From: Marilutibacter spongiae | Lineage (GTDB): Bacteria > Pseudomonadota > Gammaproteobacteria > Xanthomonadales > Xanthomonadaceae | Assembly: GCF_014145325.1 (NCBI RefSeq) | Contig: NZ_JACHTF010000023.1 | Location: forward strand, 1 to 47,819 | Direction of reading: 5' to 3' | Length of the DNA: 47,819 nt | Part shown: in pieces, positions 9,575-19,048 of the stretch | Layout of the letters: every line of letters starts with the position of its first letter | Position numbering within the stretch: the first letter of the stretch is position 1 | Translations under genes and position numbers: made by a program | Notes under the pieces: model-generated | The model's input: only the letters and a program-made list of their open reading frames with translations | Database searches by the model: none | What the model was told of the DNA's origin: nothing

Positions 9575-9594
9575 ATCTCAGGCCTGCCTGAGAT
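9575..9594. promoter_or_regulatory. perfect 9+9 inverted repeat before copL
   Basis: ATCTCAGGC and GCCTGAGAT are perfect complements with only CT between them, followed by TTTTG. It lies 47 bases before the copL ATG, in the position of an operator for the cop operon. The 2-base centre is too small for a good RNA hairpin loop, although a terminator for the XRE gene cannot be excluded. Confidence 0.5.
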
Positions 9595-9640
9595 TTTGTT
9601 CACGACCGATACACGCGCGCCTTGTCTAAAGTGATTTACC

Positions 9641-10060
9641 ATGTCACCCGTGTCAGCCTCCTCACTTCTACTGCGACTGATCCTGATCGCCATGCTCGTG
9701 CTTAACGGGGCGTGGTCGGCGTTTGCGTCGGTCAGTATGAATCCGGTGATGGAAGAGCAGGCCAGCGAAGTCGCTGCCGCGGTGCAAGTCGACGAAGACT
9801 GCGTCGCCCATCACAGTGCTGAGCATCATCCCGATGCCACATCGATTGAAAAGGCTGGCACTGGGCACGGCGATCATGCCGGCCCCGACTGTTGCAAGTC
9901 GTCTGCGTGCCGGTGCGCCTGCGTGCACGCGTGCGCGAGCGCATTGCCTGCGCGCCTGCATGTTTCGGTACAACTGGCCTTGGGCTTGGATGTCATGCCG
10001 CTGCCCTTGGGGCATCCGGCGCCTGCCTTGCCTCATCTGATCCGACCACCGATCGGCTAA
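9641..10060 (+). CDS. copL: CopL-family metal-binding regulatory protein
   Basis: A 139-residue exported protein. A signal peptide covers about 1-30. A His-rich segment follows (about 57-79, with HHSAEHH and GHGDH), then a dense cysteine block at 84-98 (CC, then C90, C92, C94 and C98 interleaved with His), and a Pro/Leu-rich tail. In Xanthomonas, CopL lies directly upstream of copAB and is needed for copper-induced expression of the operon. The order here is the same. The start ATG at 9641 has only a weak ribosome site. The region 10061-10173 to copA is empty. Confidence 0.85.
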   Translation: MSPVSASSLLLRLILIAMLVLNGAWSAFASVSMNPVMEEQASEVAAAVQVDEDCVAHHSAEHHPDATSIEKAGTGHGDHAGPDCCKSSACRCACVHACASALPARLHVSVQLALGLDVMPLPLGHPAPALPHLIRPPIG

Positions 10061-10173
10061 GCGTCCCTAGGCGCCGCAATGGCGCCGTTGGTGTGGCTTG
10101 CATGCCTGTATAGGCCAGCCACCCGCTCTGTACCACCGCCTGCCGGTGGCAACACGACGCTTGGAGCATTTAC

Positions 10174-12042
10174 ATGTCGCATGATGATTTTCGTGGTCCA
10201 CATGGTGGACCGCTGCTGCCTTCGCGGCGGCGATTTGTCCAAGGCTTGGCCTTGGGAGGCGCAGTCGCAGGATTGGGGTTCTGGCCCAAAGCCAGTTGGG
10301 CGCTCAAGGGCCCCGGACAAGCCAACGTATTGTCGGGCACCGAGTTTGACCTGACCATCGGCGAGACGCCGATGAACTTCACCGGCAAGACCCGCACCGC
10401 GATCACGGTCAACGGGTCCGTTCCGGCGCCGCTGCTGCGGTGGCGGGAAGGCACCACGGTCAACCTGCGTGTCTCCAATGCATTGCCGGCCAACTCCCTC
10501 CATGGCACGGACACTTCCATCCATTGGCACGGCATCATTCTGCCGGCCAATATGGACGGCGTGCCGGGCCTGAGCTTTGACGGCATCGGACGTGGTGAGA
10601 CCTACCACTACCGGTTCACCCTGCATCAGGGCGGCACCTACTGGTATCACAGCCACTCAGGGTTCCAGGAACAAGCTGGGCTTTATGGACCGATCGTGAT
10701 CGATCCACTGGAGCCAGAGCCTTTCAGCTTCGATCGCGACTACGTCGTGATGCTAAGCGATTGGACAGACCTGGACCCGACGGCCCTGTTCGATCGTTTG
10801 AAGAAGATGCCGGGCCATGACAACTACTACAAGCGCACGGTCGGCGATTTTGCACGCGATGTGAAACGCAACGGCCTGTCGGCCACGTTGGAAGATCGCA
10901 AGATGTGGGGCGTGATGCGGATGACGCCCACGGATCTGTCCGACGTCAATGCCAACACCTACACCTACCTGATGAACGGCACGACCTCTCTGGGCAACTG
11001 GACCGGTCTGTTCCGCAGTGGCGAGAAGGTGCGTCTGCGTTTCATCAATGGCTCTGCCATGACGTACTTCGATGTGCGTATTCCGGGGCTGAAGATGACC
11101 GTGGTGGCGGCAGATGGCTTGTACGTCCATCCGGTTTCCGTCGACGAGTTCCGCATTGCAGTAGCAGAAACCTTCGATGTGATCGTGGAGCCCTCCGGGC
11201 AGGACGCATTCACCATCTTTGCCCAGGACTCCGGTCGCACCGGCTACGTCAGTGGCACGCTCGCCGTGCGCGAAGGTTTACGCGCGCCCGTTCCGTCTGT
11301 GGATCCCCGGCCGCTGCTGACGATGGCAGACATGGGCATGGATCATGGATCGATGGATATGTCTGGCGGCAGTAAGGGCATGGAAGGCGGCTGTGGTGCG
11401 GCCATGGGCATGCCTGGCATGACCCCACCTGCCAGCGGTAATGCGACCTCGGCCCATGCAGGCCATGCGATGCCCGCCGCCGGCGATGGTGCGATGGCAG
11501 GTATGCAGCACGGGGGCATGCAATCACACCCTGCCAGCGAGACCAACAATCCCCTGTTGGACAACCAGGCCATGAGCGTGAGTTCGCGCTTGGATGATCC
11601 GGGCAATGGCCTGCGCGATAACGGCCGTCATGTGCTGACGTATTCCATGCTCAAGAGCACTTTTGAAGACCCTGACGGACGCGACCCCGGTCGTGAGATC
11701 GAGCTGCATCTGACCGGACACATGGAGAAATTCTCCTGGGGTTTCAACGGTCAGAAGTTTTCCGATGTCGAGCCGCTGCGGCTGAACTACGGCGAGCGTA
11801 TGCGCATCGTATTGGTCAACGACACGATGATGACCCATCCGATCCATTTGCACGGCATGTGGAGCGATGTGGAAGACGATAGCGGCAACTTCATGGTGCG
11901 CAAGCACACGGTGGACATGCCGCCAGGTAGCCGACGTACGTATCGCGTGCGTGCCGATGCGTTGGGCAGTTGGGCGTTCCATTGCCACCTGCTTTATCAC
12001 ATGGAAGCCGGAATGATGCGCACGGTGAGGGTCGACGAATGA
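10174..12042 (+). CDS. copA: CopA multicopper oxidase (copper resistance system)
   Basis: A 622-residue periplasmic multicopper oxidase that probably oxidises Cu(I) and stores copper. A Tat signal, SRRRF at 17-21 followed by a hydrophobic stretch, directs folded export. Copper ligands are visible: HWH at 117-119, HSH at 159-161, the HPIHLHG motif near residue 553, and HCH at 603-605 followed by H609 and M614 (type 1/type 3 site). An inserted Met/His-rich region at about 388-450, with MDHGSMDM- and MGMPGM-like clusters, is typical of PcoA/CopA. A GGAG lies before the ATG at 10174. The stop overlaps the copB start (ATGA). It is distinct from the P-type ATPase that is also often called CopA. Confidence 0.96.
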   Translation: MSHDDFRGPHGGPLLPSRRRFVQGLALGGAVAGLGFWPKASWALKGPGQANVLSGTEFDLTIGETPMNFTGKTRTAITVNGSVPAPLLRWREGTTVNLRVSNALPANSLHGTDTSIHWHGIILPANMDGVPGLSFDGIGRGETYHYRFTLHQGGTYWYHSHSGFQEQAGLYGPIVIDPLEPEPFSFDRDYVVMLSDWTDLDPTALFDRLKKMPGHDNYYKRTVGDFARDVKRNGLSATLEDRKMWGVMRMTPTDLSDVNANTYTYLMNGTTSLGNWTGLFRSGEKVRLRFINGSAMTYFDVRIPGLKMTVVAADGLYVHPVSVDEFRIAVAETFDVIVEPSGQDAFTIFAQDSGRTGYVSGTLAVREGLRAPVPSVDPRPLLTMADMGMDHGSMDMSGGSKGMEGGCGAAMGMPGMTPPASGNATSAHAGHAMPAAGDGAMAGMQHGGMQSHPASETNNPLLDNQAMSVSSRLDDPGNGLRDNGRHVLTYSMLKSTFEDPDGRDPGREIELHLTGHMEKFSWGFNGQKFSDVEPLRLNYGERMRIVLVNDTMMTHPIHLHGMWSDVEDDSGNFMVRKHTVDMPPGSRRTYRVRADALGSWAFHCHLLYHMEAGMMRTVRVDE

Positions 12043-13310
12043 ACATCAATAGACGCGATACCACCCTGACGGCGCTGACGCTGGCTATCTCGCTGGCCCT
12101 GGCCAATGCGGCCAGCGCCCAATCCATGCAGCACGGCTCCATGCCGATGGAGCAGGGCGCGCAGACCCAGACTCAGGATCACTCTGCACATCAGGCGCCC
12201 ACATCAAAACCTGCGCCAGCCAAAAAGCCTGCAACACCGGCGAAGAAGAGCGAAGCGACGATCGATCATGCGGCGATGGGCCACGCCGCGCCGGCGGCTG
12301 AAGTGTCCGAGCCGGCCATGCAGGGCATGGACCACTCGCAGATGGGGCACGGCTCGCCCGCGAGCGCACCCGCAGCGCCCAAAGCGCAGACACAGTCGAT
12401 GCAGGGCATGGATCACAGTCAGATGGCAAAGCCCGCTGCAGCCGACACCTCTGGTATGGCCACGCCTGCGATGCAGGGGATGGACCATTCGCAGATGGGC
12501 CACGATTCGCCCGCGCCCGCGACGCCTGAAGCGGGCATGCAATCAATGGAGGGCATGGACCACAGTCAGATGGGACACGGGCCCGCAGCGCCAACGCAGC
12601 CGCGCACCCCAATTCCCGCGGTGACCGAGGCTGATCGCAAGGCGGCCATCGCGCCAGCACACGCGCACCCGGTGCATGACAACTCGATCAAGAGCTACGT
12701 GCTGCTCAATCGCCTGGAAACCTGGGATGCCGATCCGGGCACCGGGCTGGGCTGGGAGGGTCAGGGCTGGATCGGTACGGACCTCAATCGCATCTGGCTC
12801 CGCAGTGAAGGCGAACGCACGGATGGTCAGACCGAGTCGGCTGATCTGGAAGTGCTTTACGGCCGCAGCATTTCCACGTGGTGGGACGTAGTGGCCGGTG
12901 TGCGGCATGACTTCAAGCCTGGGGCTTCGCAGAACTTCGCCGCTATCGGCGTACAGGGCTTGGCGCCGATGAAGTTCGAGGTGTCCGCCACAGCCTATCT
13001 CGGAGAAGGGGGCCAGACTGCCGCCAATGTCGAGGCCGAGTACGAACTGCTGCTAACCAATCGGCTGATCCTGCAGCCGCTGGTGGAGGTCACCGCCTAT
13101 GGCAAGAACGATCCATTGCGCGGGATAGGTTCGGGTCTGAGTACCGCTGAAGCGGGGCTGCGACTTCGTTATGAGTTCACCCGAAAGTTCGCTCCCTACA
13201 TCGGCGTGGTGTACGAGCGCGCGTTTGGCAATACCGCAGACATGCGACGCGAGCATGGCGAGTCCTTTGAAGACACGCGCTTGGTCATCGGCCTTCGTAC
13301 CTGGTTCTAA
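12039..13310 (+). CDS. copB: CopB outer-membrane copper resistance protein
   Basis: A 423-residue protein with a signal peptide (about 1-27). A long low-complexity Met/His region spans about 28-210. The C-terminal CopB beta-barrel (about 215-423) carries the family's YVLLNRLE-type opening and ends with the aromatic FRTWF-like C-terminus of outer-membrane proteins (here LRTWF). The Met-rich region holds four copies of a GMDHSQM unit. CopB/PcoB is thought to bind or move copper at the outer membrane in partnership with CopA. The frame continues upstream to 11970, but the ATG at 12039 has GAGGG upstream and overlaps the copA stop. It belongs to the cop operon. Confidence 0.95.
   Translation: MNINRRDTTLTALTLAISLALANAASAQSMQHGSMPMEQGAQTQTQDHSAHQAPTSKPAPAKKPATPAKKSEATIDHAAMGHAAPAAEVSEPAMQGMDHSQMGHGSPASAPAAPKAQTQSMQGMDHSQMAKPAAADTSGMATPAMQGMDHSQMGHDSPAPATPEAGMQSMEGMDHSQMGHGPAAPTQPRTPIPAVTEADRKAAIAPAHAHPVHDNSIKSYVLLNRLETWDADPGTGLGWEGQGWIGTDLNRIWLRSEGERTDGQTESADLEVLYGRSISTWWDVVAGVRHDFKPGASQNFAAIGVQGLAPMKFEVSATAYLGEGGQTAANVEAEYELLLTNRLILQPLVEVTAYGKNDPLRGIGSGLSTAEAGLRLRYEFTRKFAPYIGVVYERAFGNTADMRREHGESFEDTRLVIGLRTWF
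12318..12590 (+). repeat. four Met/His repeats inside copB
   Basis: Residues about 94-184 of CopB contain four copies of a unit with core GMDHSQM, usually preceded by MQ and followed by GH or AK, separated by Pro/Ala spacers of 15-25 residues. Each unit offers two Met thioethers and a His, suited to Cu(I) binding. Copy number probably varies between strains through slippage or recombination. Confidence 0.85.
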
Positions 13311-13322
13311 GGGGAACTGACA

Positions 13323-14162
13323 ATGAAATCCAACAAGAAGATGTGGGTATGGCTCGGTGCCGGCGTGGGATTGGTTGCGGTCGCGGCAACTGCCACGGTC
13401 TCTCTGGGCGTGTACAACGTGGCCGCCGATGATCCGCATAGTCGTCCGGTGTATGCGCTACTCGAAACCGCACGTGAGCGTTCCATTGAGGTGCGCGCCG
13501 CCAAGCTTCAGGTGCCCACGAACCTGGATGATCCTGAGCGTATCCGCCAGGGTGCGGGCAACTACAACGCCATGTGCGTGACCTGCCATCTTTCGCCAGA
13601 CGCGGCGGCCACCGAGATGAGCAAGGGCCTGTACCCCACGCCACCGAACCTAAGCAAACAGCCGGTCGCTCCAGCTGAGGCGTTCTGGGTGATCAAGCAC
13701 GGCATCAAGGCCAGCGGCATGCCCGCGTGGGGCAGCAGCATGGACGATGAGTTCATCTGGAACATGTCGGCCTTCCTGCAGAAGCTGCCCACCCTGGACA
13801 AGGCCGGCTACCAGGCGTTGGTGGCCAGCAGTGATGGTCATTCACACGGCGGTGGTGAGACCGGCGGGCACTCGCATGGCGAGGAAGCGGGTGATCACCA
13901 TGGCAGCGGTGATGGCGCAGAGATGGGTGATGGCCATGGCCAGGATCATCAAGCCGGTGGCATGGACATGGACATGAGCAAAGCTAAGGAAGGCACCACG
14001 CACGTGCATGCCGACGGCAAGACGCACGTGCATGGGGCCGAGCCAGCCATGCAACCGGCGCAGGCAAAACCCGAAAGTGAGCACGATCAGCACTCCTCCA
14101 TGCCAGCCAAATCAACCGAGCCAGCTCCCAAGGCCGATGACGGCCACGACCACCAGCATTGA
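13323..14162 (+). CDS. c-type cytochrome with His-rich metal-binding tail
   Basis: A 279-residue protein. An N-terminal signal anchor (about 8-30) leads to a single class I cytochrome c domain (about 70-160), with heme motif C85-V-T-C88-H89 and likely axial M133 in SGMPAW. From about residue 170 to the end (279) the sequence is dominated by His, Gly, Asp and Met, with HSHGGGE, HGSGDG, DMDMSK and several THVH units, and looks like a metal sponge. The ATG at 13323 follows a GGGG ribosome site, 12 bases after copB. It may pass electrons to or from the CopA oxidase or help detoxify Cu(I). Such a tail on a cytochrome is unusual, and its role is inferred. Confidence 0.85.
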   Translation: MKSNKKMWVWLGAGVGLVAVAATATVSLGVYNVAADDPHSRPVYALLETARERSIEVRAAKLQVPTNLDDPERIRQGAGNYNAMCVTCHLSPDAAATEMSKGLYPTPPNLSKQPVAPAEAFWVIKHGIKASGMPAWGSSMDDEFIWNMSAFLQKLPTLDKAGYQALVASSDGHSHGGGETGGHSHGEEAGDHHGSGDGAEMGDGHGQDHQAGGMDMDMSKAKEGTTHVHADGKTHVHGAEPAMQPAQAKPESEHDQHSSMPAKSTEPAPKADDGHDHQH

Positions 14163-14171
14163 TCCCTTCAT

Positions 14172-14214
14172 GGAGCTGCCCCGGCTCCACGCCCGAGCGC
14201 CTCGGCGCTCGGGC
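14172..14214 (+). terminator. hairpins between cytochrome and DUF411 genes
   Basis: Two hairpins stand in the 67-base gap. The first is GGAGC/GCTCC at 14172-14188. The second is a perfect 11-bp stem, GCCCGAGCGCC with GGCGCTCGGGC, around TC at 14191-14214. No T-run follows, so this may be an attenuator or an RNA-stability element that sets the ratio of upstream to downstream products. Confidence 0.5.
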
Positions 14215-14229
14215 ATCTCTTGAGGATGC

Positions 14230-14775
14230 ATGATGAATACTTCTCGCAGCTGTCTCTTTCTGCTGACCACGGCCTTGTCGCTGACCGCATGCGCGCGTCC
14301 CGAATCGGCTGTCAGTACAGAGGCGGCATCGGCTGCCCAATCTCCGACATCGGCGGCTGCGCAGCAGGTCGCTCAACCGCAGCGTCCGTTGCCGTTGGTC
14401 AAAGTACATAAGAGTGCGACCTGCGGTTGCTGCCAACTGTGGGTAGAGCATCTGGAGAAAGCAGGTTTTACGGTTGAGGTGCACAACAGCGAAGACCTCA
14501 ACCCGATCAAGGCGCGCTTGGGCGTTCCTTACGGACGCGGCTCGTGCCATACCGCCGAGATCGATGGCTACATCGTCGAAGGTCATGTGCCGGTGCAGGA
14601 CATCCTGCGCCTGCTGCGTGAGCGCCCGGTAGGCCGTGGATTAGTGCTACCGGGGATGCCCGCCGGTTCTCCTGGCATGGAGATGCCCGACGGACGCGTT
14701 CAACCCTACACGGTGGAATTTGTACTACCCGATGGCACCACGCAGCCTTACGTCCTGCACGGTCAACGCAGCTGA
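14230..14775 (+). CDS. DUF411 metal-binding lipoprotein
   Basis: A 181-residue protein. A lipoprotein signal ends at Cys21 (LTAC). A Ser/Ala/Gln-rich linker leads to the DUF411 domain (about 55-170). That domain begins with a CGCC cluster (C65, C67, C68) in a thioredoxin-like context, and carries a second C106-H107 followed by H119 (GHVP). DUF411 proteins are regular neighbours of copper and silver resistance genes and are presumed periplasmic metal binders. An MP/GME-rich segment at about 140-160 may add Met ligands. ATG codons at 14230 and 14233 are adjacent; GAGGA precedes both. It sits between the two hairpins and the copper ATPase gene. Confidence 0.88.
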   Translation: MMNTSRSCLFLLTTALSLTACARPESAVSTEAASAAQSPTSAAAQQVAQPQRPLPLVKVHKSATCGCCQLWVEHLEKAGFTVEVHNSEDLNPIKARLGVPYGRGSCHTAEIDGYIVEGHVPVQDILRLLRERPVGRGLVLPGMPAGSPGMEMPDGRVQPYTVEFVLPDGTTQPYVLHGQRS

Positions 14776-14816
14776 CAGTTTTCTCGCGATCCCTTCTTCA
14801 CAGCCCAGAGTGATCC

Positions 14817-17243
14817 ATGTCCCCTCATTCCCACGATGAAGCCGGCAAGGCGATGCCGCAGGGTGCCAGCGATGGTCCAGACTCGGTGCGTGATCCGGTA
14901 TGCGGTATGCAGGTCTCCGCGGCTAGAACGCCGTACCACGCCCTGCATGGCGGAACGAAGTATCACTTCTGCTCAGCCAAATGCCGAGAGCGGTTCATCA
15001 CCAGTCCCGTCCGCTATACGGACGATGCTCCCCAGCAAGTCGAAGTGACCGCCCCAGTAGCGCTGGCCCCACCCAGCGATACCCACGCTACGGTCTATAC
15101 CTGCCCGATGCATCCGCAGATTCGTCAGCCCGGTCCCGGCACCTGTCCGATCTGCGGCATGGCGCTGGAGCCGGAGATGCCCTCGCTGGAGGAGGACGAC
15201 AATCCGGAGTTACGCGATTTCACCCGACGCTTCTGGTGGACGTTGCCTTTGACGTTGATCGTCCTGGTCCTGGCCATGCTGGGACATCGTCTGCCCGGCT
15301 TGTCCACGCAGGCGCGCACCTGGATTGAGCTCGTGCTGACCGCCCCGGTGGTGCTCTGGGCGGGGTGGCCTTTCTTTGAGCGCTGCCTACAGTCCATCGG
15401 CAATCGCAGCCCCAACATGTGGACGCTGATCGGCATCGGCGTGGCCGCTGCGTTTGGCTACAGCGTGGTGGCCACCGTGGCGCCGGGCCTGTTTCCGGAC
15501 TCTTTCCGCGAGCATGGACGGGTAGGGGTCTACTTCGAGGCGGCAGCGGTCATCGTCTCGCTCACGCTGCTCGGCCAACTGCTGGAACTGCGGGCGCGTT
15601 CCAAAACCTCGGCGGCCATCAAGTCCCTGCTGGGGTTGGCGCCCAAGACGGCTCGCCGCGTCAAACCCGATGGTGGCGAAGAGGACGTTGCGCTGGATCA
15701 CGTGCACGTGGGCGATCTACTTCGCGTACGACCGGGCGAGAAGGTGCCGGTCGATGGGGAAGTCATCGAAGGTCGCACCAGTGTCGATGAGTCGATGCTG
15801 ACCGGTGAACCCATTCCGGTGGAGAAGACTGTCGGTGATCACGTCATAGGCGCCACGCTCAACGGGACGGGCGCCCTGGTCATCCGGGCGGACAAAGTCG
15901 GATCCGGGACGGTACTGGCGCAGATTGTGCAGTTGGTGGCCCAAGCCCAGCGCTCCCGCGCGCCGATGCAGCGTATGGCAGACAAGGTGGCGTACTGGTT
16001 CGTTCTGGCCGTGCTGGTCACGGCGGTGCTCACGTTCTTCGGATGGGGCCTGTTTGGACCCGAACCGTCCTGGACCTTTGCCGTCCTCAATGCCGTATCG
16101 GTTCTGATCATTGCGTGCCCGTGTGCCCTGGGGTTGGCTACCCCCATGTCGATCATGGTCGCCACCGGCCGCGCTGCACAGGTTGGGGTCCTGTTCCGCG
16201 ATGCTCAGGCGATCGAACAGCTACGTTTGATCGACACGTTGATTGTGGACAAGACCGGCACCTTGACCGAGGGGCGTCCAGCCTTTCGCGACACGCTCTC
16301 CTACGCCGGTTTCGATGCCGATCAGATCCTCAGCTTGGCTGGCAGCCTGGAGCAGGGCAGTGAGCACCCCTTGGCCGAGGCCATCGTGGCTGAGGCCCAA
16401 CGACGTGGCTTGAACCTGGTGGCCGCCCAGGATTTCGATTCGCTCACCGGCCAAGGCGTTCGCGGGCGCGTGTCCGATCAGGATGTTGTGCTCGGCAACC
16501 AGAGCCTGATGGCGTCGGTTGGCGCCGATGTAGCACCTTTGCAGAGCAGCGCCGAGCGTCTTCGTAAGGAAGGCGCCAGCGTGATGTTCCTGGCGATCAA
16601 TGGCCGGTTGGCCGGCGCCATTGCGGTGGCTGATCCCATCAAAGCCACAACCTTGCCTGCCTTGAACTTGCTACGTGCCGATGGCCTGCACGTGGTGATG
16701 GCCTCCGGTGACGCACAGGCGACGGCCGAGGCCGTGGGGCGCACGCTGGGCATCGATGATGTGCGTGGCGGCGTCAAACCTCAGGACAAGGCCGAACTGG
16801 TCCAGCAACTCAAAGCCCAAGGGCGTCGTGTGGCCATGGCCGGCGATGGCATCAACGATGCGCCGGCCCTGGCGGCAGCCGATGTGGGCATCGCGATGGG
16901 GACGGGCACGGATGTGGCCATGTCCAGCGCCCAGCTCACCCTGGTCAAGGGTGATTTGAGGCGCATCGTGCAAGCCCGTGCCATCTCGTCTTCGACGGTG
17001 GCCAACATGAAGCAGAACCTGGGCTTTGCCTTCGTCTACAACGCCATCGGCGTGCCTATCGCCGCCGGCCTGCTGTACCCCAGCTTCGGCATCTTGCTCA
17101 GTCCGATGATGGCGGCCTTGGCCATGAGCCTGAGCTCGGTTTCGGTGGTCACCAATGCCTTGCGTTTGTCCGGCTCCACCGTTGTTGCCACCTCCCACCC
17201 TGACCGCGCCGATGAGCCTGCGCGCGGCCATTCCTGTCACTGA
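14817..17243 (+). CDS. Cu(I)-translocating P1B-type ATPase
   Basis: An 808-residue inner-membrane pump that uses ATP to export Cu(I) from the cytoplasm. The N-terminus has no classic CxxC ferredoxin-like HMA domain. It carries a YHS-type domain (about 25-67, DPVCGM and FCSAKC) and a heavy-metal-binding domain (about 95-118, CPMHP then CPICGM). The core shows the CPC transport motif (C434-P-C436), phosphorylated D478 in DKTGT, the SEHPLAEA nucleotide-binding motif, and GDGINDAP (about 676-683). TM7-TM8 residues (FVYNAIG, then MSLSSVSV) match the P1B-1 copper/silver class. The protein ends GHSCH, a possible extra metal site. It complements the periplasmic cop and cus functions. Confidence 0.95.
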   Translation: MSPHSHDEAGKAMPQGASDGPDSVRDPVCGMQVSAARTPYHALHGGTKYHFCSAKCRERFITSPVRYTDDAPQQVEVTAPVALAPPSDTHATVYTCPMHPQIRQPGPGTCPICGMALEPEMPSLEEDDNPELRDFTRRFWWTLPLTLIVLVLAMLGHRLPGLSTQARTWIELVLTAPVVLWAGWPFFERCLQSIGNRSPNMWTLIGIGVAAAFGYSVVATVAPGLFPDSFREHGRVGVYFEAAAVIVSLTLLGQLLELRARSKTSAAIKSLLGLAPKTARRVKPDGGEEDVALDHVHVGDLLRVRPGEKVPVDGEVIEGRTSVDESMLTGEPIPVEKTVGDHVIGATLNGTGALVIRADKVGSGTVLAQIVQLVAQAQRSRAPMQRMADKVAYWFVLAVLVTAVLTFFGWGLFGPEPSWTFAVLNAVSVLIIACPCALGLATPMSIMVATGRAAQVGVLFRDAQAIEQLRLIDTLIVDKTGTLTEGRPAFRDTLSYAGFDADQILSLAGSLEQGSEHPLAEAIVAEAQRRGLNLVAAQDFDSLTGQGVRGRVSDQDVVLGNQSLMASVGADVAPLQSSAERLRKEGASVMFLAINGRLAGAIAVADPIKATTLPALNLLRADGLHVVMASGDAQATAEAVGRTLGIDDVRGGVKPQDKAELVQQLKAQGRRVAMAGDGINDAPALAAADVGIAMGTGTDVAMSSAQLTLVKGDLRRIVQARAISSSTVANMKQNLGFAFVYNAIGVPIAAGLLYPSFGILLSPMMAALAMSLSSVSVVTNALRLSGSTVVATSHPDRADEPARGHSCH

Positions 17244-17271
17244 TGGCTCATATCCCACAAGGAGTACTGCA

Positions 17272-17586
17272 ATGAAGCGTTATGCCTCCCTCTCGATGAT
17301 GGCCCTGTTCCTGATGGCGGGCGCGGCTTTCGCCGGCGGCCAAACCACCACGCCCACCACTGACCACGGTCAGCACAAGCCGATGGACCACAAGAAGCAG
17401 GAGCATGGTCAGCACAAGCCGGCCGCGGCCGATGCCGATTTCACCAAGCTCGATACCAACAAGGATGGCGCGCTGTCCAAGGAAGAACTGGCCAAGCACA
17501 AGCTCGCACCGCACTTCGGCATGCTTGATGGCAACAAGGACGGCAAGCTGAGCCCGCAGGAATTCGCTGCCGGCAAGGGTATGTAA
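17272..17586 (+). CDS. exported EF-hand protein with His-rich linker
   Basis: A 104-residue protein with a signal peptide (1-22), a His/Lys/Gln-rich segment with two GQHKP units (about 30-50), and two EF-hand loops at 61-72 (DTNKDGALSKEE) and 86-97 (DGNKDGKLSPQE). Both loops have the canonical Asp/Asn/Asp/Gly/Glu pattern, so they should bind Ca2+ or a similar ion; the His-rich part may bind copper. The frame is open to 17155, but AGGAG before the ATG at 17272 and the signal peptide fix the start. Its role in copper resistance is inferred from position only. Confidence 0.85.
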   Translation: MKRYASLSMMALFLMAGAAFAGGQTTTPTTDHGQHKPMDHKKQEHGQHKPAAADADFTKLDTNKDGALSKEELAKHKLAPHFGMLDGNKDGKLSPQEFAAGKGM

Positions 17587-17596
17587 CTGCTATCTC

Positions 17597-17624
17597 CCCG
17601 GGGGCTGGTTCCTTGGCCCCCGGG
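17597..17624 (+). terminator. hairpin between EF-hand and DUF305 genes
   Basis: CCCGGGGGC and GCCCCCGGG form a perfect 9-bp stem around a 10-base loop. The sequence after it (ATTCGG) has no T-run. It is a likely attenuator or transcript-end stabiliser within the cop operon. Confidence 0.5.
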
Positions 17625-17660
17625 ATTCGGCGATGTTCTGCCATTCCCACGGAGATCGAC

Positions 17661-18194
17661 ATGTCTTCTTCGCACGGTAAGCACGAAAGCACGCACACGC
17701 AGCATTCAGAGCAACACGCCTCGCACGGAAGTTCCGGTCAGACGCATCAGGGCCACTACGGTCGCTTGCTGCTGATGATGGCCTTGTCGTTCCTGGCCAT
17801 GTACGCCCTGATGTATGCCATGGTCGATCAGTGGGCCAACGTCTATCACAACGTCAACCAGTTCTACATGGCGGGCCTGATGGCCGCGCCGATGCTGTTG
17901 ATCGAGCTTTGGCTCATGTCCAGCATGTACCCCGATCGTCGGCGTAATCTGATCCTGGCCGGCGTGACCGTGGCGTTCATGCTGTTCTGCTGGTGGGGAA
18001 TTCGCACGCAGGCCGCGGTGACAGATCGGCAGTTCATCCGTTCCATGATTCCCCATCATGCCGGCGCCATTCTGATGTGCGAGGAAAACCGCCTGAAGGA
18101 TCCCGAGCTGGTCAAGCTCTGCCAGGAGATCATCACCTCGCAGAAGCAGGAGATCGCCCAGATGAAGCAACTTCTGGCTGAGCGCTCCCGCTAG
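17661..18194 (+). CDS. DUF305 membrane protein
   Basis: A 177-residue protein. A His-rich cytoplasmic or periplasmic N-terminus (about 5-33, many His) is followed by three membrane segments at about 36-54, 70-88 and 97-115. A DUF305 helical domain then holds the RSMIPHHAGAI motif (H132-H133) and the EENRLKDPELVKLCQEII helix. DUF305 domains are ferritin-like helical bundles common in copper-resistance loci. The ATG at 17661 has GGAG upstream; the longer frame from 17613 lacks this. The gene ends 4 bases inside the convergent hutG-like gene (shared CTAG). Confidence 0.88.
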   Translation: MSSSHGKHESTHTQHSEQHASHGSSGQTHQGHYGRLLLMMALSFLAMYALMYAMVDQWANVYHNVNQFYMAGLMAAPMLLIELWLMSSMYPDRRRNLILAGVTVAFMLFCWWGIRTQAAVTDRQFIRSMIPHHAGAILMCEENRLKDPELVKLCQEIITSQKQEIAQMKQLLAERSR

Positions 18195-19048
18195 CTCATT
18201 GCCTTTTGCCAGCCGGTATCACCCCACTGAGCCTGCGCGCTGACCATGCGGTGGATCAAGCGCGCAGCCACACGTGCGGTGGCCTGATCCGGATCCAGGG
18301 GCGGACACAGTTCCGCCACGTCGACCACACGTACCTTGCCCGAGGCCATGACCAGATCCAGCAGGGCTTCCAGGACCTCCAGACTCACCCCGCGTGGGTT
18401 GGGGGCACTCACGCCCGGGGCCACCGCCTGTGGCAGCACGTCCAGGCACAGCGTCAGGTAGATAACGTCAACCGCATCACACCAAGCACGCAGAACCTCA
18501 GCCTGTGCCTGCCAATTCCAGGTGCACAGCACGTCATCGGTGAGGTAATGGGCGCCTTCGCGGTTGGCCGTGGCGAATAGACGCGCCGTGTTGCTGGATC
18601 GACTTACACCGATGCAGTGATACTGCAGCGGGGTGCTAATGCTGCGGGCATGCTCCAGTGCTTGCAGGAAGGGCGTGCCCGAGCTTGCACTGCCTTGCTC
18701 GCGCAGATCAAAGTGTGCGTCGAAGTTGAAGATACCGATGCGAGCCTTGGATGCGCCCAGGTGTCCGCGCAGTGCGGCGTAGCTGGCATACCCGATCTCG
18801 TGACCGCCGCCCAGACCAATCACCCAATGCCCCTGATCCAGCAGTTGCTGCGCTCGATGCGAGTAGTGGGCCTGCGCCAGCTCCAATGCCTGATCCGCGC
18901 AGGTGATGTCGCCCGCATCGTAGAGCGGAGCGCAGTGGAGCACGGGTAGGTTCGCCAAGGCGTTGCGAAGTGCACCGGGCCCTTGTGCGGCGCCCAGTCG
19001 GCCGGCGTTGCGACGAATCCCTTCATCGCTGGCAAATCCCTGGTTCAA
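18191..19048 (-). CDS. hutG: formimidoylglutamase-like (arginase family), N-terminally short
   Basis: A 285-residue ureohydrolase of the formimidoylglutamase type (histidine degradation: formimidoyl-glutamate to glutamate plus formamide). Mn-site motifs are GGGHE (H83) and NFDAHFD (D110, H112, D114). The third motif, normally DxD, reads C201-L-D203, followed by the family hallmark APGVSAP. The protein begins right at the conserved GFASDEG motif, which lies about 40-50 residues into the usual family sequence. Upstream the frame is closed by TAG at 19076-19078 with no ATG, so a TTG at 19048 with GGAGAG upstream is the only start. The gene thus looks cut at its 5' end, with the integrase just upstream. 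No other hut genes are seen. Activity is doubtful. Confidence 0.75.
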   Translation of the reverse strand: MNQGFASDEGIRRNAGRLGAAQGPGALRNALANLPVLHCAPLYDAGDITCADQALELAQAHYSHRAQQLLDQGHWVIGLGGGHEIGYASYAALRGHLGASKARIGIFNFDAHFDLREQGSASSGTPFLQALEHARSISTPLQYHCIGVSRSSNTARLFATANREGAHYLTDDVLCTWNWQAQAEVLRAWCDAVDVIYLTLCLDVLPQAVAPGVSAPNPRGVSLEVLEALLDLVMASGKVRVVDVAELCPPLDPDQATARVAARLIHRMVSAQAQWGDTGWQKAMS

